From contig CAWBFN010000001.1 of assembly GCA_963788125.1 (NCBI GenBank), forward strand, positions 1,116,001 to 1,180,000: a stretch of 64,000 bases of DNA, in the 5' to 3' direction. Position numbers and translations under genes: made by a program. This document shows, piece after piece, positions 34,274 through 44,043 of the stretch. A model generated the notes under the pieces. That model saw only the letters and a program-made list of their open reading frames with translations. It searched no databases and was not told the origin of the DNA. The stretch is from Bog-473 sp963788125. Lineage in GTDB: Bacteria; Actinomycetota; Acidimicrobiia; Acidimicrobiales; RAAP-2. How positions within the stretch are numbered: position 1 is the stretch's first letter; every line of letters starts with the position of its first letter.

Positions 34274-34888
34274 ATGGCGAACGCAGAACAGGCCGAAGGG
34301 TCGTCCACGAGGCACCGGATCCTGCAGGTGGCGCTCTCCCTCATGTCCCAGAAGGGCGTCGACGGCACCAGCATGCGTGACCTGGCATCGGCGGCCGGGC
34401 TCAACGTGGCGTCGCTGTACCACTACTTCCCGTCCAAGCGCGAGCTGTTGGAAGCCGTCCTCGTCGAGCGGGGGTACATCCCCGTTTGGGACGCCGGGCC
34501 GCAACCGACCGCCGATCTGGCCACGGTCGCACCGTCCGCCGAGGCGAGGTTGGCGGCGGTGCTCACCGACATTCTCGTGTCCATGTTCGAGGTCGAGGAC
34601 TTCGTCCGCCTCATGGCGGGCGAGGCCATGCGGGGCGAGGAGACGGCGCGCGCGGTCGGTCTCGACCTGTTCACCACCTTTGAGTCCTCCCTGGCGGAAT
34701 GGATCGTCACCCATCTACCCGACCTCGATCAACGCTCGGGCGCCCCCGCGGTGGCCCACCTGCTGAGCGCCATGCTCGTGGGGATCTTCGTGCAGCACGC
34801 CGCCGGGGTCGGGGGCGACGAGAGCCAGGACATGACCTCACTGCTCACCGAGAGGGCGGAGTTCATCGCCCACATCCTCAGCCGGTGA
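34274..34888 (+). CDS. TetR/AcrR family transcriptional regulator
   Basis: 204 residues from ATG 34274 (GGGGAG upstream). Helix-turn-helix at residues ~30-55: TSMRDLASAAGLNVASLYHY followed by FPSKRELL. The C-terminal domain has a ligand-pocket-type helix bundle. It converges with the acyl-CoA ligase gene, overlapping its 3' end by 11 bp. It could control the ligase or the neighbouring AcuI-type reductase, but divergence is lacking, so the target is uncertain. Confidence 0.9.
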   Translation: MANAEQAEGSSTRHRILQVALSLMSQKGVDGTSMRDLASAAGLNVASLYHYFPSKRELLEAVLVERGYIPVWDAGPQPTADLATVAPSAEARLAAVLTDILVSMFEVEDFVRLMAGEAMRGEETARAVGLDLFTTFESSLAEWIVTHLPDLDQRSGAPAVAHLLSAMLVGIFVQHAAGVGGDESQDMTSLLTERAEFIAHILSR

Positions 34889-36344
34889 GACCGCCGCGTG
34901 TGCCCGTTCTCGAGAGAATCGCCTCGACGACCGCGGCCCGCGGGAGCTTGCCGTAGCGGTTGTAGGGCAGCTCGTCGACGAAGACGATCACCCCCGGGAC
35001 CTTGTAGCGGGCCACCAGGCCACGGCAGTGGGCACGGACCTCGTCCGCTCCGACGCTCCCGTCCCCGACGATGAGCGCGCCCACCCGCTCCCCCAGCTCG
35101 TCGTCGGGCACACCGGCCACCGCCACCTCGACCACGCCCGGGAGGGCCCGGATCGCCGTTTCGATCTCGATCGGGCCGAACTTCTCCCCACCCCGATTGA
35201 TGGTGTCCTTGAGCCGGCCCCTCACGTAGAGGTAGCCGTCCTCGTCGAACTGGACGAGATCTCCCGTCGGCATCCACTCCGAGGTGATGTTCTGCGCCGA
35301 TCGGACCACCGCCTCCCCGACCTGGCCGACGCCCAGGTCCTCGCGGCTGAGCACGTCGACGACCCGGACCTCGACGCCCGGGAACGGTCGCCCGACGGAG
35401 TCGAGCTTCCGGCCGGCGCGGTGGTCGTCGGGCGAGAGCGCTGCGTAGGCGCCGAGCGTCTCCGTCTGGCCGAACGTGTTCGAGAAGTCGACGCCGGGGA
35501 GAGCCGCCATGGCCCTGTTGATGAGCTCCGGTGGGGCGGGCGCCGCCCCGTAGCTCAGCGACCTGAGGCTGGTGATGTCACGTACGGCGAAATCCGGATG
35601 GTCGAGGATCCTGCGCAACATCGTCGGCACGACGAACGTCTGGTTCACGCGGAACTCCTCAACGGCTCTCAGCCATGCCCCGGCATCGAAGCGCGGCAGG
35701 ATGACGGTCGCCCTTCCCGAATACAAGGTGATCAGGAGACCCAGCGCTCCGCCAATGTGGAAGAGGGGCACCGAGATCATGTCGACGCGCGGATCCACCT
35801 CCAGCGCGGCCGCCGTCCCATAGTTCGTCAGTCGGTCCCCGACGTTGCGATGTCTGATGTACACCGGTTTGGGCAGGCCCGTCGACCCGCTCGAGAACAG
35901 CACCAGCCCGGTGGAGTCATCCTCAATCGGTGTGTGCCGCGGCGGGCCTTCGGCGTCAGCGTGGGCCATGCCGGATCGGGTCAGCACCGGCCCTCCCAGG
36001 GCCTGGCGGAGCTTGTCGCCGTAGCCTGCGCCGGCGATGCCCACCGTGCACCCGACCAATTGGCAGAGTGCCGCCATCTCGCCGACCTTGAGATCGGGGT
36101 TCATCTGGGCCGCGGCGGCGCCGAGGCGGGCCGCAGCCAGGATCGATGCCACCGCCAGTGGACCGCCCTGATCGACGACGGCCACGGTGTCCCCCGCTCC
36201 CACCCCGGCGCCCCGGAGGGCCGTCGCACACCGTTGAGCCAGCAGATCGAGCTCGGCATAGCTCGTCTGCTCGCCATCGACCACGAGGGCCGTCCGTGCC
36301 GGCGCCTCGGCCAGTGCCCGGTCGATCGTCTCCCCTACATGCAT
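34878..36344 (-). CDS. AMP-dependent acyl-CoA synthetase/ligase
   Basis: 488 residues from ATG 36344 (AAGGGGGGAG site). Motifs in order: LVLFSSGSTGLPKPV (ATP/AMP phosphate loop), SNTFGQTETLGAYA, PTGDLVQFDEDGYLYVRGRL (hinge region), and NRYGKLPR with the catalytic Lys. It activates a carboxylic acid to its CoA thioester through an acyl-AMP. Substrate unknown; relatives act on fatty, aromatic or 2,3-dihydroxybenzoate-type acids. Confidence 0.9.
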   Translation of the reverse strand: MHVGETIDRALAEAPARTALVVDGEQTSYAELDLLAQRCATALRGAGVGAGDTVAVVDQGGPLAVASILAAARLGAAAAQMNPDLKVGEMAALCQLVGCTVGIAGAGYGDKLRQALGGPVLTRSGMAHADAEGPPRHTPIEDDSTGLVLFSSGSTGLPKPVYIRHRNVGDRLTNYGTAAALEVDPRVDMISVPLFHIGGALGLLITLYSGRATVILPRFDAGAWLRAVEEFRVNQTFVVPTMLRRILDHPDFAVRDITSLRSLSYGAAPAPPELINRAMAALPGVDFSNTFGQTETLGAYAALSPDDHRAGRKLDSVGRPFPGVEVRVVDVLSREDLGVGQVGEAVVRSAQNITSEWMPTGDLVQFDEDGYLYVRGRLKDTINRGGEKFGPIEIETAIRALPGVVEVAVAGVPDDELGERVGALIVGDGSVGADEVRAHCRGLVARYKVPGVIVFVDELPYNRYGKLPRAAVVEAILSRTGTRGGLTG

Positions 36345-36454
36345 CGCTCCCCCTTCTCGAAGTGCGCGGGACAGTTCCTCGGCGGCTCGGCGCCGGAACC
36401 TACCAGGCGGACCGCTCGAGCCGTCGATGCAACACCTGGGGGCGCGCTGCCGCG

Positions 36455-37450
36455 CTACGAGCGGGCACCGTCGACGTTGACCACCACCCGGCCCCGCACC
36501 GAGCCGGCCAGGATCCGTTCGGCCAACGCCGGGACGTGCTCGAGGGGCTCCACGGTGGTGGCCAGGGCGAGGAGGTCGCGGGGCACATCGCTGTCCAGGC
36601 GTGCCCAGGCCGCCGCCCGGACGGCGGATGGGACGGAGACGGAGTCCACGCCCAAGAGTCGGACGTTGCGCAGGATGAACGGGAACACTGTCGTGGGAAG
36701 ATCCGAACCGCCGGCCAGACCGCACGCGGCCACTGCGCCCCGATAGGCGGTCTGCGCCAGCACCGTGGCCAGTGTCTGGCTGCCGACGGTGTCGATGGCG
36801 GCGGCCCACCGCTCCTTCTCGAGCGGCCTCCCCGACTCGCCAGACAGCTCTTCGCGCCCGATGATCGACGTTGCGCCGAGCGACCTGAGGTAGTCGGCGA
36901 TCTCGGGTCGACCGGTCGCAGCGGCCACGCGATACCCCAGGGCGGCCAGCAACATCACGGCGAAGCTGCCGACACCGCCGCCGGCCCCTGTGACCAGTAC
37001 CTCGCCCCCACCCTGCGCCTCCATACCGGCGTCTTCGAGTGCCACGATGCACAGCATGGCGGTGAGCCCACCGGTACCGATCGCCATGGTGTCGCGCAGC
37101 GAGAGACCGGGGGGACGGCGTTGGAGCCACCGCGAGTGCACCCGCTGCCGCGTGGTGTACCCGCCGGGGTGCGTCTCGGAGAGCCCCCATCCCGTCACGA
37201 GGACCTCGTCACCGGGCGACCAGTCGGCGGAGTCCGATGTGCGGACGGTTCCCGCCAGGTCGATGCCGCACACCATCGGGAAGGACCGGACGATGCGACC
37301 CTTGCCGGTGACGGCCAGCCCGTCCTTGTAGTTGAGCGACGACCAATGGACGTCCACCGTCACGTCGCCCTCGGGCAGCGAGGCCTCCGAAACCTCGACC
37401 AAGGACGCTGGTCCGTTCTCGGTCGCCACAATGGCGGGAAACGACTCCAT
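36455..37450 (-). CDS. acuI: Acrylyl-CoA reductase AcuI / YhdH-type oxidoreductase
   Basis: 331 residues from ATG 37450 (AGGAAC upstream). It begins with a short MESFPAIVATENGP and has HWSSLNYKDGLAVTGKG, GIDLAGTVRTSDSADWSPGD, a glycine-rich loop VLVTGAGGGVGSFAVML, and C-terminal PFILRNVRLLGVDSV. These are hallmarks of the AcuI/YhdH branch of zinc-free MDR enzymes, which reduce acrylyl-CoA to propionyl-CoA with NADPH. It lies between the CoA ligase and rlmN on the same strand. Confidence 0.88.
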   Translation of the reverse strand: MESFPAIVATENGPASLVEVSEASLPEGDVTVDVHWSSLNYKDGLAVTGKGRIVRSFPMVCGIDLAGTVRTSDSADWSPGDEVLVTGWGLSETHPGGYTTRQRVHSRWLQRRPPGLSLRDTMAIGTGGLTAMLCIVALEDAGMEAQGGGEVLVTGAGGGVGSFAVMLLAALGYRVAAATGRPEIADYLRSLGATSIIGREELSGESGRPLEKERWAAAIDTVGSQTLATVLAQTAYRGAVAACGLAGGSDLPTTVFPFILRNVRLLGVDSVSVPSAVRAAAWARLDSDVPRDLLALATTVEPLEHVPALAERILAGSVRGRVVVNVDGARS

Positions 37451-37496
37451 CGGCAGTTCCTGTTCCTTTCGAGTGATGGTGGTTGCGACGTGCCCC

Positions 37497-38525
37497 TCAG
37501 TGGGCCGCCGCCGGGCGACGGGTCGCGGGGGCGGCAAGCTGCCCGCAGGCGGCATCGATCTCGGCCCCTCGGGTGGCGCGCACGGTGGCGTTGACCCCGA
37601 GACCGAGGAGCAGTTCCTGAAATCTCCGCACCCTCTCCACGGGGCTTCCTCGCACCGCGAACCCCGGTGTCGGGTTGAGCGGAATGAGATTGACGTGCGC
37701 GGCGAGCGGTCGCGCGAACCGGGCCAGTTCGGCCGCATCACGATCCTGGTCGTTCACCTCGTGGATCATGGCCCACTCGATCGACAGCCGCCGGCCGGTC
37801 GCGCCCACGTACTCCGCGCACGCCTCGGCCAGCACGGAAAGCGGGTACCGCCGATTGACGGGCACCAGGACGTCCCGCAACTCGTCGTTGGCGGCGTGCA
37901 GGGAGACGGCGAGATTGACGGGCAGCGCCTCGCCGGCCAGACGTCGGATGCCGGGCACGATGCCCACGGTCGACAGCGTCAGGTGGCGGGCGGAGAATCC
38001 CATGTCGCGGTGGAGCCGGGTGACGGCGTTCCAGACCCTGTCGTAGTTGGCCAGCGGCTCGCCCATGCCCATGAACACCACGTTGGAGAGGCGCCGCGGG
38101 CGGGCGGTCCTCATGGCCTCGGCCACCTGCTCGACGATCTCGCCCCCGCTCAGGTGGCGTTGGAATCCCGCCTGGCCGGTGGCACAGAACTGGCAGGCCA
38201 TGGCGCACCCGGCCTGGGTGGACACGCAGACCGTGACCCGGTCGGGGTAGTGCATCAGCACCGTTTCCACCTCGGCACCATCGCCGAGCGACCAGAGCCA
38301 CTTGGTCGTCCGGCCGGCGTCGGCCGATCGCCGCGTCACCTCGCGTAGTGCCGGGGGCAGCGCCTCACGCAGCCTCTCCCGCAGGATCACCGGAAGGTCG
38401 GTCATTTCGTCCGGGCGCAGGACGCGACGGTGCAGGCCCTCCCACACCTGGCGGGAGCGGAACGACGGCTCGCCGTCGAGGAGCAGCTCCAGCTCGTCCG
38501 GCCGGAGATCGTACGGGGCGGGCAC
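37497..38525 (-). CDS. rlmN: 23S rRNA / tRNA adenine C2-methyltransferase RlmN
   Basis: 342 residues. The radical-SAM cluster motif CxxxCxxC is in CAMACQFCATG (about residue 107). The RlmN signature VFMGMGEPLANYD, LTLSTVGIVPGIRRL, INLIPLNPTPGF-like and the C-terminal Cys in GAEIDAACGQL are present. It methylates C2 of A2503 in 23S rRNA and A37 in some tRNAs. A core gene, in standard orientation, with no odd features. Confidence 0.95.
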   Translation of the reverse strand: MPAPYDLRPDELELLLDGEPSFRSRQVWEGLHRRVLRPDEMTDLPVILRERLREALPPALREVTRRSADAGRTTKWLWSLGDGAEVETVLMHYPDRVTVCVSTQAGCAMACQFCATGQAGFQRHLSGGEIVEQVAEAMRTARPRRLSNVVFMGMGEPLANYDRVWNAVTRLHRDMGFSARHLTLSTVGIVPGIRRLAGEALPVNLAVSLHAANDELRDVLVPVNRRYPLSVLAEACAEYVGATGRRLSIEWAMIHEVNDQDRDAAELARFARPLAAHVNLIPLNPTPGFAVRGSPVERVRRFQELLLGLGVNATVRATRGAEIDAACGQLAAPATRRPAAAH

Positions 38526-38674
38526 CGGTCCAGGCTAAGCCAGCGGCGGACGAGCCGGGGACCGAGGCCCTGCCCGGGTGGGATCGGCCAGGGTCGAACC
38601 AGGTGCGGCGAACTCCTCCATCGGAGAGTGCTCGATATCATGCTGGGCGTGCCCACCCTCGCCCACAGGCCCCT

Positions 38675-39034
38675 GTGAAGCGGCTGACGCAGCGGGGAGT
38701 CGAAGGGGCGCTTCTCCGCTACCAGGTGATGGCCAACATCGTGGGCACGCTCATCATCCCGCTGTTCATCCTCACCGGCATCAAGATCGCCTCGGGGAGC
38801 GGCAAGCTCGAGGTGGAGATCTTCGGGGTCGCCCACGGCTACCTCTACATCGTCTACCTGGTCACCGTCGGCGTCCTCGCCTTCCAGACCCGCCTCAACG
38901 TGGTGTGGATCCTCGCCATGTGCGGCGCCGGCCTCATCCCGGGGATGACCTTCGTGGTGGAGTGGTGGGTCGTCACCCGCAAGATCCACCCCCTCCTGGC
39001 CGCGCGGGCCGAGGCCGCATCAGTAGCGGGCTGA
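38675..39034 (+). CDS. DUF3817 membrane protein
   Basis: 119 residues from GTG 38675. Three hydrophobic segments: IVGTLIIPLFILTGIKIASG, AHGYLYIVYLVTVGVLAF and VVWILAMCGAGLIPGMTFVVE. The GVAHGYLYIVYL motif and the length fit the actinobacterial DUF3817 family, an inner-membrane protein of unknown function. Convergent with livF. Confidence 0.85.
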   Translation: MKRLTQRGVEGALLRYQVMANIVGTLIIPLFILTGIKIASGSGKLEVEIFGVAHGYLYIVYLVTVGVLAFQTRLNVVWILAMCGAGLIPGMTFVVEWWVVTRKIHPLLAARAEAASVAG

Positions 39035-39051
39035 GAGGGTCGGCCGGTGGG

Positions 39052-39828
39052 TCACGACGGCCGATCGCCCGTGTGGCCCACGGCCGTCGCCGCCTCCCGC
39101 CGGGCCAGCAAGGCCTCGACCGCTTCACCCGCCCCGGCGGGACCACCTTCATAGGCGACCCGGCCCCGGTCGAGCACCACGCCCTTGGTGGCCAGTCGCA
39201 GAACGCGCGAGATCTGCTGTTCCACGACGATCAGCGCCGTGCCCCGTTGATTGATCTGCGTCAACCCGTCGTACACCGTATCGACGACCACCGGCGCCAG
39301 GCCCAGGGAGAGCTCGTCGGCGACCAGCACCTTGGGGGGCACCACCAACACCTTGGCCAACGACAGCAGCCGCTGCTCGCCACCCGACATCGTGCCGGCC
39401 AGCTGGCGCCGCCGTTCCCGCAGAACCGGGAAGGCGGTGTACGCCCGCTCGAGATTGGACGCCAGCAGTTGTCGGCCGGCTCGCTGGCGGAAGGCCAAGG
39501 TCAGGTTCTCCTCGACGGTGAGGCTGGCGAAGACACCTCTCCCCTCCACGACGTGCGCCATTCCCAGCCGGGCGATCTTGTAGGCCGGCAGCGTGGTGAT
39601 GTCCTGGCCCGACAGGAGCACCTTGCCGGCGGCGGCGGTCACCAGTCCGGTGACCGTACGCGCCACGGTGGACTTGCCTGCCCCGTTGGAGCCGACCAGT
39701 GCGACGATCCCGCCCGCCGGAACGCTGAACGACACGTCGAAGAGGGCGCGATACGGCCCGTAGGAGGCACTGACGCACTCGAGGACCAGGACGTCTCCGG
39801 CGTCGCCGGCGTGGGTGGGTGCGCTCAC
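39052..39828 (-). CDS. livF: Branched-chain-type ABC transporter ATP-binding protein LivF
   Basis: 258 residues. Walker A GSNGAGKSTVA, ABC signature MSGGEQRLLSLAKVL, Walker B VLVADELSLGLAP and switch His region in VVEQQISRVL are in order. LivF-type subunits power uptake of branched-chain amino acids, amides or urea across the membrane. Its ATG overlaps the livG stop by 4 nt. It is the last gene of a four-gene minus-strand operon. Confidence 0.93.
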   Translation of the reverse strand: MSAPTHAGDAGDVLVLECVSASYGPYRALFDVSFSVPAGGIVALVGSNGAGKSTVARTVTGLVTAAAGKVLLSGQDITTLPAYKIARLGMAHVVEGRGVFASLTVEENLTLAFRQRAGRQLLASNLERAYTAFPVLRERRRQLAGTMSGGEQRLLSLAKVLVVPPKVLVADELSLGLAPVVVDTVYDGLTQINQRGTALIVVEQQISRVLRLATKGVVLDRGRVAYEGGPAGAGEAVEALLARREAATAVGHTGDRPS

Positions 39829-40598
39829 GGGGACCCCGTCCGACCGAGGTAGGCCTCGCGTACGGAGGCGTCGGCCATCACCTGGTCGAACGTTCCTTCG
39901 GCCAGCATGGCCCCCAGGTCCATCACGACGGTCCGGTCGACCACCTCGCCGACCATGGAGAGGTCGTGCTCGACCAGCAGTACGGCCGTGCCGCGCTCGC
40001 GCTGCACGGTTCGGAGCACCGCCGCCATCTCCGCGGTCTCGTGGATGTCCAGGCCCGAGGACGGCTCGTCCGCCAGCAGGATCTTCGGCTCGGCCGCCAG
40101 CGCCCGGGCCAGTTCCACCAGGCGGCAGTGCCCCAGGCCGAGCGCGTTCACCGGTGTGTCGGCCAGGGAGGTGATCCCCACGAGCTCCAGTAGGGCGTCG
40201 ACGTTCTCCCTCTCGGACGAGGACACGCCGCTCATGTTGAGCAGATCCTTCCAGAGGCGCCCTTCGCCCCGACGCGCCCGCTCGGCCACCAGCAGGTGCT
40301 CGCGCACGCTCATATCGGTGAACACCTCCACCCGCTGGTACGTGCGACCGATGCCGAGGCGCGCCCGACGGTAGGTGGGGAGCGCATGCAGCGAGTGGCC
40401 CTCGAACGAGATCTCACCGCGATCATGACGCAGCTGACCACAGACGCAGTTGAAGAGCGTCGTCTTGCCGGCTCCGTTGGGCCCGACCAGTCCCACGCTC
40501 TGGCCGGCGTTGACGTCGAAGCTGACGTCGCGGACCGCGTCGACCCCGCCGAAGGACTTCGACACGCCACGCAGGGAGAGCAGCGCCGTCTCAGCCAT
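39825..40598 (-). CDS. livG: Branched-chain-type ABC transporter ATP-binding protein LivG
   Basis: 257 residues. The start is set at ATG 40598 (MAETALLSLRGVSKSFGG), inside the end of the permease gene. Walker A GPNGAGKTTLFNC, signature LGLGHCRLVELARALA, and Walker B KILLADEPSSGLD. LivG forms the second ATPase of the importer. The ABC signature is LGHCR rather than LSGGQ, as is usual for degenerate LivG sites. Confidence 0.92.
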   Translation of the reverse strand: MAETALLSLRGVSKSFGGVDAVRDVSFDVNAGQSVGLVGPNGAGKTTLFNCVCGQLRHDRGEISFEGHSLHALPTYRRARLGIGRTYQRVEVFTDMSVREHLLVAERARRGEGRLWKDLLNMSGVSSSERENVDALLELVGITSLADTPVNALGLGHCRLVELARALAAEPKILLADEPSSGLDIHETAEMAAVLRTVQRERGTAVLLVEHDLSMVGEVVDRTVVMDLGAMLAEGTFDQVMADASVREAYLGRTGSP

Positions 40599-42582
40599 GG
40601 GCACGCGACGTCGAGAGGGGTGCGTCGGGAACGTCGGCATCCCGGCTGAACAGCTGACGCTCGAGCCAGAGGGTGGACCGACGCTTCTGGAACTCGAGCA
40701 CGCCCTCGGGGTGCTTGGCGTACTGCAGCGCCCCGAAGGCGAAGAGGACGATCACCAGGCTGCTCCCTCCGAGTCGGGACGGCAGGTAGGTGAGGATCTG
40801 CGTGACCACGAAGAAACCGATCCCGGCCTGAATCGCCCCTTCGACCGTGCCCACTCCCGTCGTCACCACCAACACGACGAAGATGAGCGAGTAGTTGTAG
40901 CTCCACGCGGTCGGACTGGCCACCTGCTCCTGAATGGTCACCACCACACCGCCCACTCCCGCGATGGCGCCGGCCAGCGCGAAGACGACGATGCGCTGCC
41001 ACGTGATGTTGACACCGAGCCCGGCGGCCGCCACCTCACTCCCGCGCATGGCGGCCAGGTTCCTCCCGACGGTGCCCTTGCGCACCTGGAGCACCACCAG
41101 GACACAGGCCGTCAACACCACGATGCACAAGATGAACAGCGCATGCCCGTCGAAGTTGAAGAAGGCACCGGTGCCGAGCCATTTGGCCGGCACGCTCAGA
41201 CCCTGGGCACCACCGGTGAGCGACACCGAATTGAAGAAGCTGCTGTCAAAAAGAAGGGCGGCCGCCAGTGTCATCAGGGCCAGGCCCAGACCACGCAGCC
41301 GCAGGGAGAGCAGAGCGAGCACGACGGCCACCCCGGCCGCCAAACCGGCGCCCACCAGACCGCCCACGAGCAGGTTGAGTCCCAGATGGATGGCGAGCTG
41401 TGCCGCGGTGAACGCCCCCACGCCGGCCAACGTCGCCTGGCAGAGCGAGAGCTGGCCGGCCATCCCGGTGATCAGGGTGATGGACAGGAGCACGGTGGAG
41501 AGGGCGAGGCCGCTGTTGAAGACGACCTCCCAGGTCTTGGGCATCCAGGTCAGCATGGAGACGCAGAAGCCGGCGAGGAGCACCCACCACGAGATCCGGA
41601 TGATCCTGTCCATCTGCGGCGCTCTCGATGCGGCCGCCGTCGGCAGGGGTGGGGGGTCGATGGTGGCCAGGGGGTCCCGGCTGAGGTCGAGCGACCGCAT
41701 GCCGGGCAGGATGAGGAGGGCGGCGACCAGGGCCAAGAACGGGAGCGCCGGGACCACCGCCGAGTTGAGCAGGCTGGCCGGGGGCAGGTACCCCTGCAGG
41801 ATGGTGGTCACCACACCGATGAGCACGGCCACACCGGTGGCGACGGGGATCGACCGCAGGAGACCCCAGGCGGCGGCGGCGATGGCGGCCACCGTCAGCG
41901 TGGCGTAGTTGTCGGACTGGAACACCCCGAAATTGGGGGCCAGCAGCACACCGGCCAACCCGGCCATGAAGCTGGAGATGGCCCAGGCCACGGCCACCAC
42001 ACCTCCGGCGTTGACCCCGTCGAGCTGAACCAGCCGGCGGCTCTCCACCGCGCCGCGCATCTGCAGGCCGAGGCTCGTGCCGCGTAGCAGGATCGTCAGG
42101 GCCGCCAGGACGACCACGGTGACGCTGACCGTCGACAGGTAGATGCCGTTGATCGGGGTGCCGGCCACCCTGAAGTACACGACATTCGGATTGAAGAAGG
42201 GGAAGATGGTGGCAGTGGCGTCCAGATTCTGCGCACCGAAGATGACCGTCATGACCGAGGGGATGCCGACGAACAGGCACAGACTGCACACCAGCTTGGC
42301 CATGGTGTTCGAGTTCGGAATGTGCCGGAAGAGGAGCCGGTCGAAGGCCAGGCCGACCAGCGGCGACAGCAGGACCACCGAGAGCACGAAGGCCGGGAAT
42401 CCGGACCAGTGGTCGTTCTGCGTGAGGACGGTGAAGACGAACGCCGCGGCGAACGCCTGGGCCCCGAAGGCGAAGTTGAAGACCCCGGTGGCCTGATAGG
42501 TCAGGACGAGCCCGACCGCCACGATGGCATAGGTGCACCCATAGGGGACTCCGGGGAGGGCGAACCCGAAGAACTGCTCCAT
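40591..42582 (-). CDS. Fused LivH-LivM permease
   Basis: 663 residues in one chain where most bacteria use two proteins. Residues 1-290 match LivH (YGCTYAIVAVGLVLTYQATG; GLAGVLLAPNFGVFQSDNY). Residues ~330-640 match LivM (GMAGQLSLCQATLAGVGAFT; GLGVNITWQRIVVFALAGAI). More than 15 hydrophobic helices can be seen. A ~35-residue hydrophilic linker (DPLATIDPPPLPTAAASRAP) joins the halves. It forms the membrane channel of the importer. Confidence 0.92.
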   Translation of the reverse strand: MEQFFGFALPGVPYGCTYAIVAVGLVLTYQATGVFNFAFGAQAFAAAFVFTVLTQNDHWSGFPAFVLSVVLLSPLVGLAFDRLLFRHIPNSNTMAKLVCSLCLFVGIPSVMTVIFGAQNLDATATIFPFFNPNVVYFRVAGTPINGIYLSTVSVTVVVLAALTILLRGTSLGLQMRGAVESRRLVQLDGVNAGGVVAVAWAISSFMAGLAGVLLAPNFGVFQSDNYATLTVAAIAAAAWGLLRSIPVATGVAVLIGVVTTILQGYLPPASLLNSAVVPALPFLALVAALLILPGMRSLDLSRDPLATIDPPPLPTAAASRAPQMDRIIRISWWVLLAGFCVSMLTWMPKTWEVVFNSGLALSTVLLSITLITGMAGQLSLCQATLAGVGAFTAAQLAIHLGLNLLVGGLVGAGLAAGVAVVLALLSLRLRGLGLALMTLAAALLFDSSFFNSVSLTGGAQGLSVPAKWLGTGAFFNFDGHALFILCIVVLTACVLVVLQVRKGTVGRNLAAMRGSEVAAAGLGVNITWQRIVVFALAGAIAGVGGVVVTIQEQVASPTAWSYNYSLIFVVLVVTTGVGTVEGAIQAGIGFFVVTQILTYLPSRLGGSSLVIVLFAFGALQYAKHPEGVLEFQKRRSTLWLERQLFSRDADVPDAPLSTSRAHG

Positions 42583-42618
42583 CCCGACCGCTACGTGTCC
42601 CGCCCGACGTCGCCGACG

Positions 42619-43929
42619 TCAGGCGCTCGGGGTCCCGGGCGGCAGTGGGAACACGGGGCCTTTGCGGGCGCTGGGGGATTCGAAGCAGTTGAAGACGTTC
42701 TCCCCCTCGTTCAAGACCGGCACGAACGTGCTGCCCGTGGCCCGAATGTAGGCCACGCAGTAGGGAGGGCCGGTTCCGGTATGGTCGACGGCCCAATTCA
42801 CGGGCGCGATCAGCCCGTTGGCCGTGAAGGCGGTCAGCTTGTTGGTCTGCGCGATGACATTGGCCTGGGTCAGGTTCTGGCCGGCCAGTTTCACCCCCTC
42901 GACGAACAGGGCGGCGGACTCCCACCCTTGGATGGCCACCTCGTCCTCCACGTACTTGGGCTCGTACCGGCGCATCTCGGTGAGGTAGAGCTTGAGTCCC
43001 GGGTACTCCGAGACCGGCGCGGTGAACGGCACGTGGGCGGTGCCGAAGTACACCCCTTGCATCAAGCTCTCGTTCTGGCGGAGCGTGGACTGGTCGTTCC
43101 CGCTGAGCCAGAGCTGGGTCACGTGCAGTCCGTACTGCTGAATCGCCCGGGCCAGGTTGATGTTGCCCCCGACGTCGAGGCAACTGAGGACGAAATCGGA
43201 ACCGGCCTCCTTCATGCGCTGGACGTCGGTGGCGACGGTCGAACCCGGGTATTCGATGTTGAGGTCGACGTAGCTGACCTTGTACCCGGCGGAGGTCAGG
43301 CCGGCCGAGGCGGCCCGGCAGGCGTCGGCCGAAGACGGGACGCCGTAGGCCAGGATGGCCACCGAGTTCGAGTGGGTGCGCTTGACCACGTAGGCCGAGT
43401 CGGCGGCCTCGGAGGGGTAGTAGATGACCGACCCGCCCGCGGCGAAGAGATTCTTCGGCCCGGCCCAGTTCCCGGTCACGTCATAGCCGTAGGTGGGGGT
43501 CCCCGCCTCGACGAAGTAGTTGGGCGTGAAGAACGCGGAGGCCACACCGGTCACCGCGAACACGTGGTCCTGATTGATCAGCGTGCTGGCCAACTGGTTG
43601 AACGTAGGACCGCTGCCGCCGTCATCCAGGGCGTACCGGTAGTTGATCGTCCGGCCGTTGACTCCCCCTCGGGAGTTGATGTAGTCGAAGTAGGCCTTCT
43701 CCCCGTATATGAGCGAGGAGAAGTTCGACGCGATGGGTCCGCTCTGGGTGGAGATGGTGCCCACGGTGATGGAGTGTGACGTCACCCCCGGTGCACCGGC
43801 GGTGGGGGCGGTGGCCGCCCCGGCCGGCCCAGCTGCACCCAGAACTCCGGCGGCCAGTGCCGCTGCGGCCACGATGACCGAGGAACGACACCACGTTCGG
43901 CTTCTCACTCCCCCATTGTCCGTCCGCAT
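42619..43929 (-). CDS. Branched-chain-type ABC substrate-binding protein
   Basis: 436 residues from ATG 43929. A GAGGGGAAG site lies 3-4 nt before; the alternative ATG 15 nt upstream overlaps this site. The Ala-rich signal peptide covers residues ~12-40 (VIVAAAALAAGVLGAAGPAG). The Leu/Ile/Val-binding-protein fold follows (ITVGTISTQSGPIASNFSSL; ACRAASAGLTSAGYKVSYVD). Extracytoplasmic, it gives the importer its specificity, which could be an amino acid, amide or ureide. It is the first gene of the liv operon. Confidence 0.9.
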   Translation of the reverse strand: MRTDNGGVRSRTWCRSSVIVAAAALAAGVLGAAGPAGAATAPTAGAPGVTSHSITVGTISTQSGPIASNFSSLIYGEKAYFDYINSRGGVNGRTINYRYALDDGGSGPTFNQLASTLINQDHVFAVTGVASAFFTPNYFVEAGTPTYGYDVTGNWAGPKNLFAAGGSVIYYPSEAADSAYVVKRTHSNSVAILAYGVPSSADACRAASAGLTSAGYKVSYVDLNIEYPGSTVATDVQRMKEAGSDFVLSCLDVGGNINLARAIQQYGLHVTQLWLSGNDQSTLRQNESLMQGVYFGTAHVPFTAPVSEYPGLKLYLTEMRRYEPKYVEDEVAIQGWESAALFVEGVKLAGQNLTQANVIAQTNKLTAFTANGLIAPVNWAVDHTGTGPPYCVAYIRATGSTFVPVLNEGENVFNCFESPSARKGPVFPLPPGTPSA

Positions 43930-44043
43930 GGTGCTTCCCCTCATCCGGCTCGTTGCCCCCTGCCGGTCACCCCAGCGCGTCGTGGCTGTACGCTAGTCAC
44001 TCCCGGACGCAGAACCCCGGCACCCGCCGGGCCCCGGGTTCGC

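Noticed and set aside
40450..42087. Long plus-strand ORF opposite the fused permease
   Set aside because: Repetitive Gly/His/Asp-rich shadow of a membrane protein gene; no start signal or domain.
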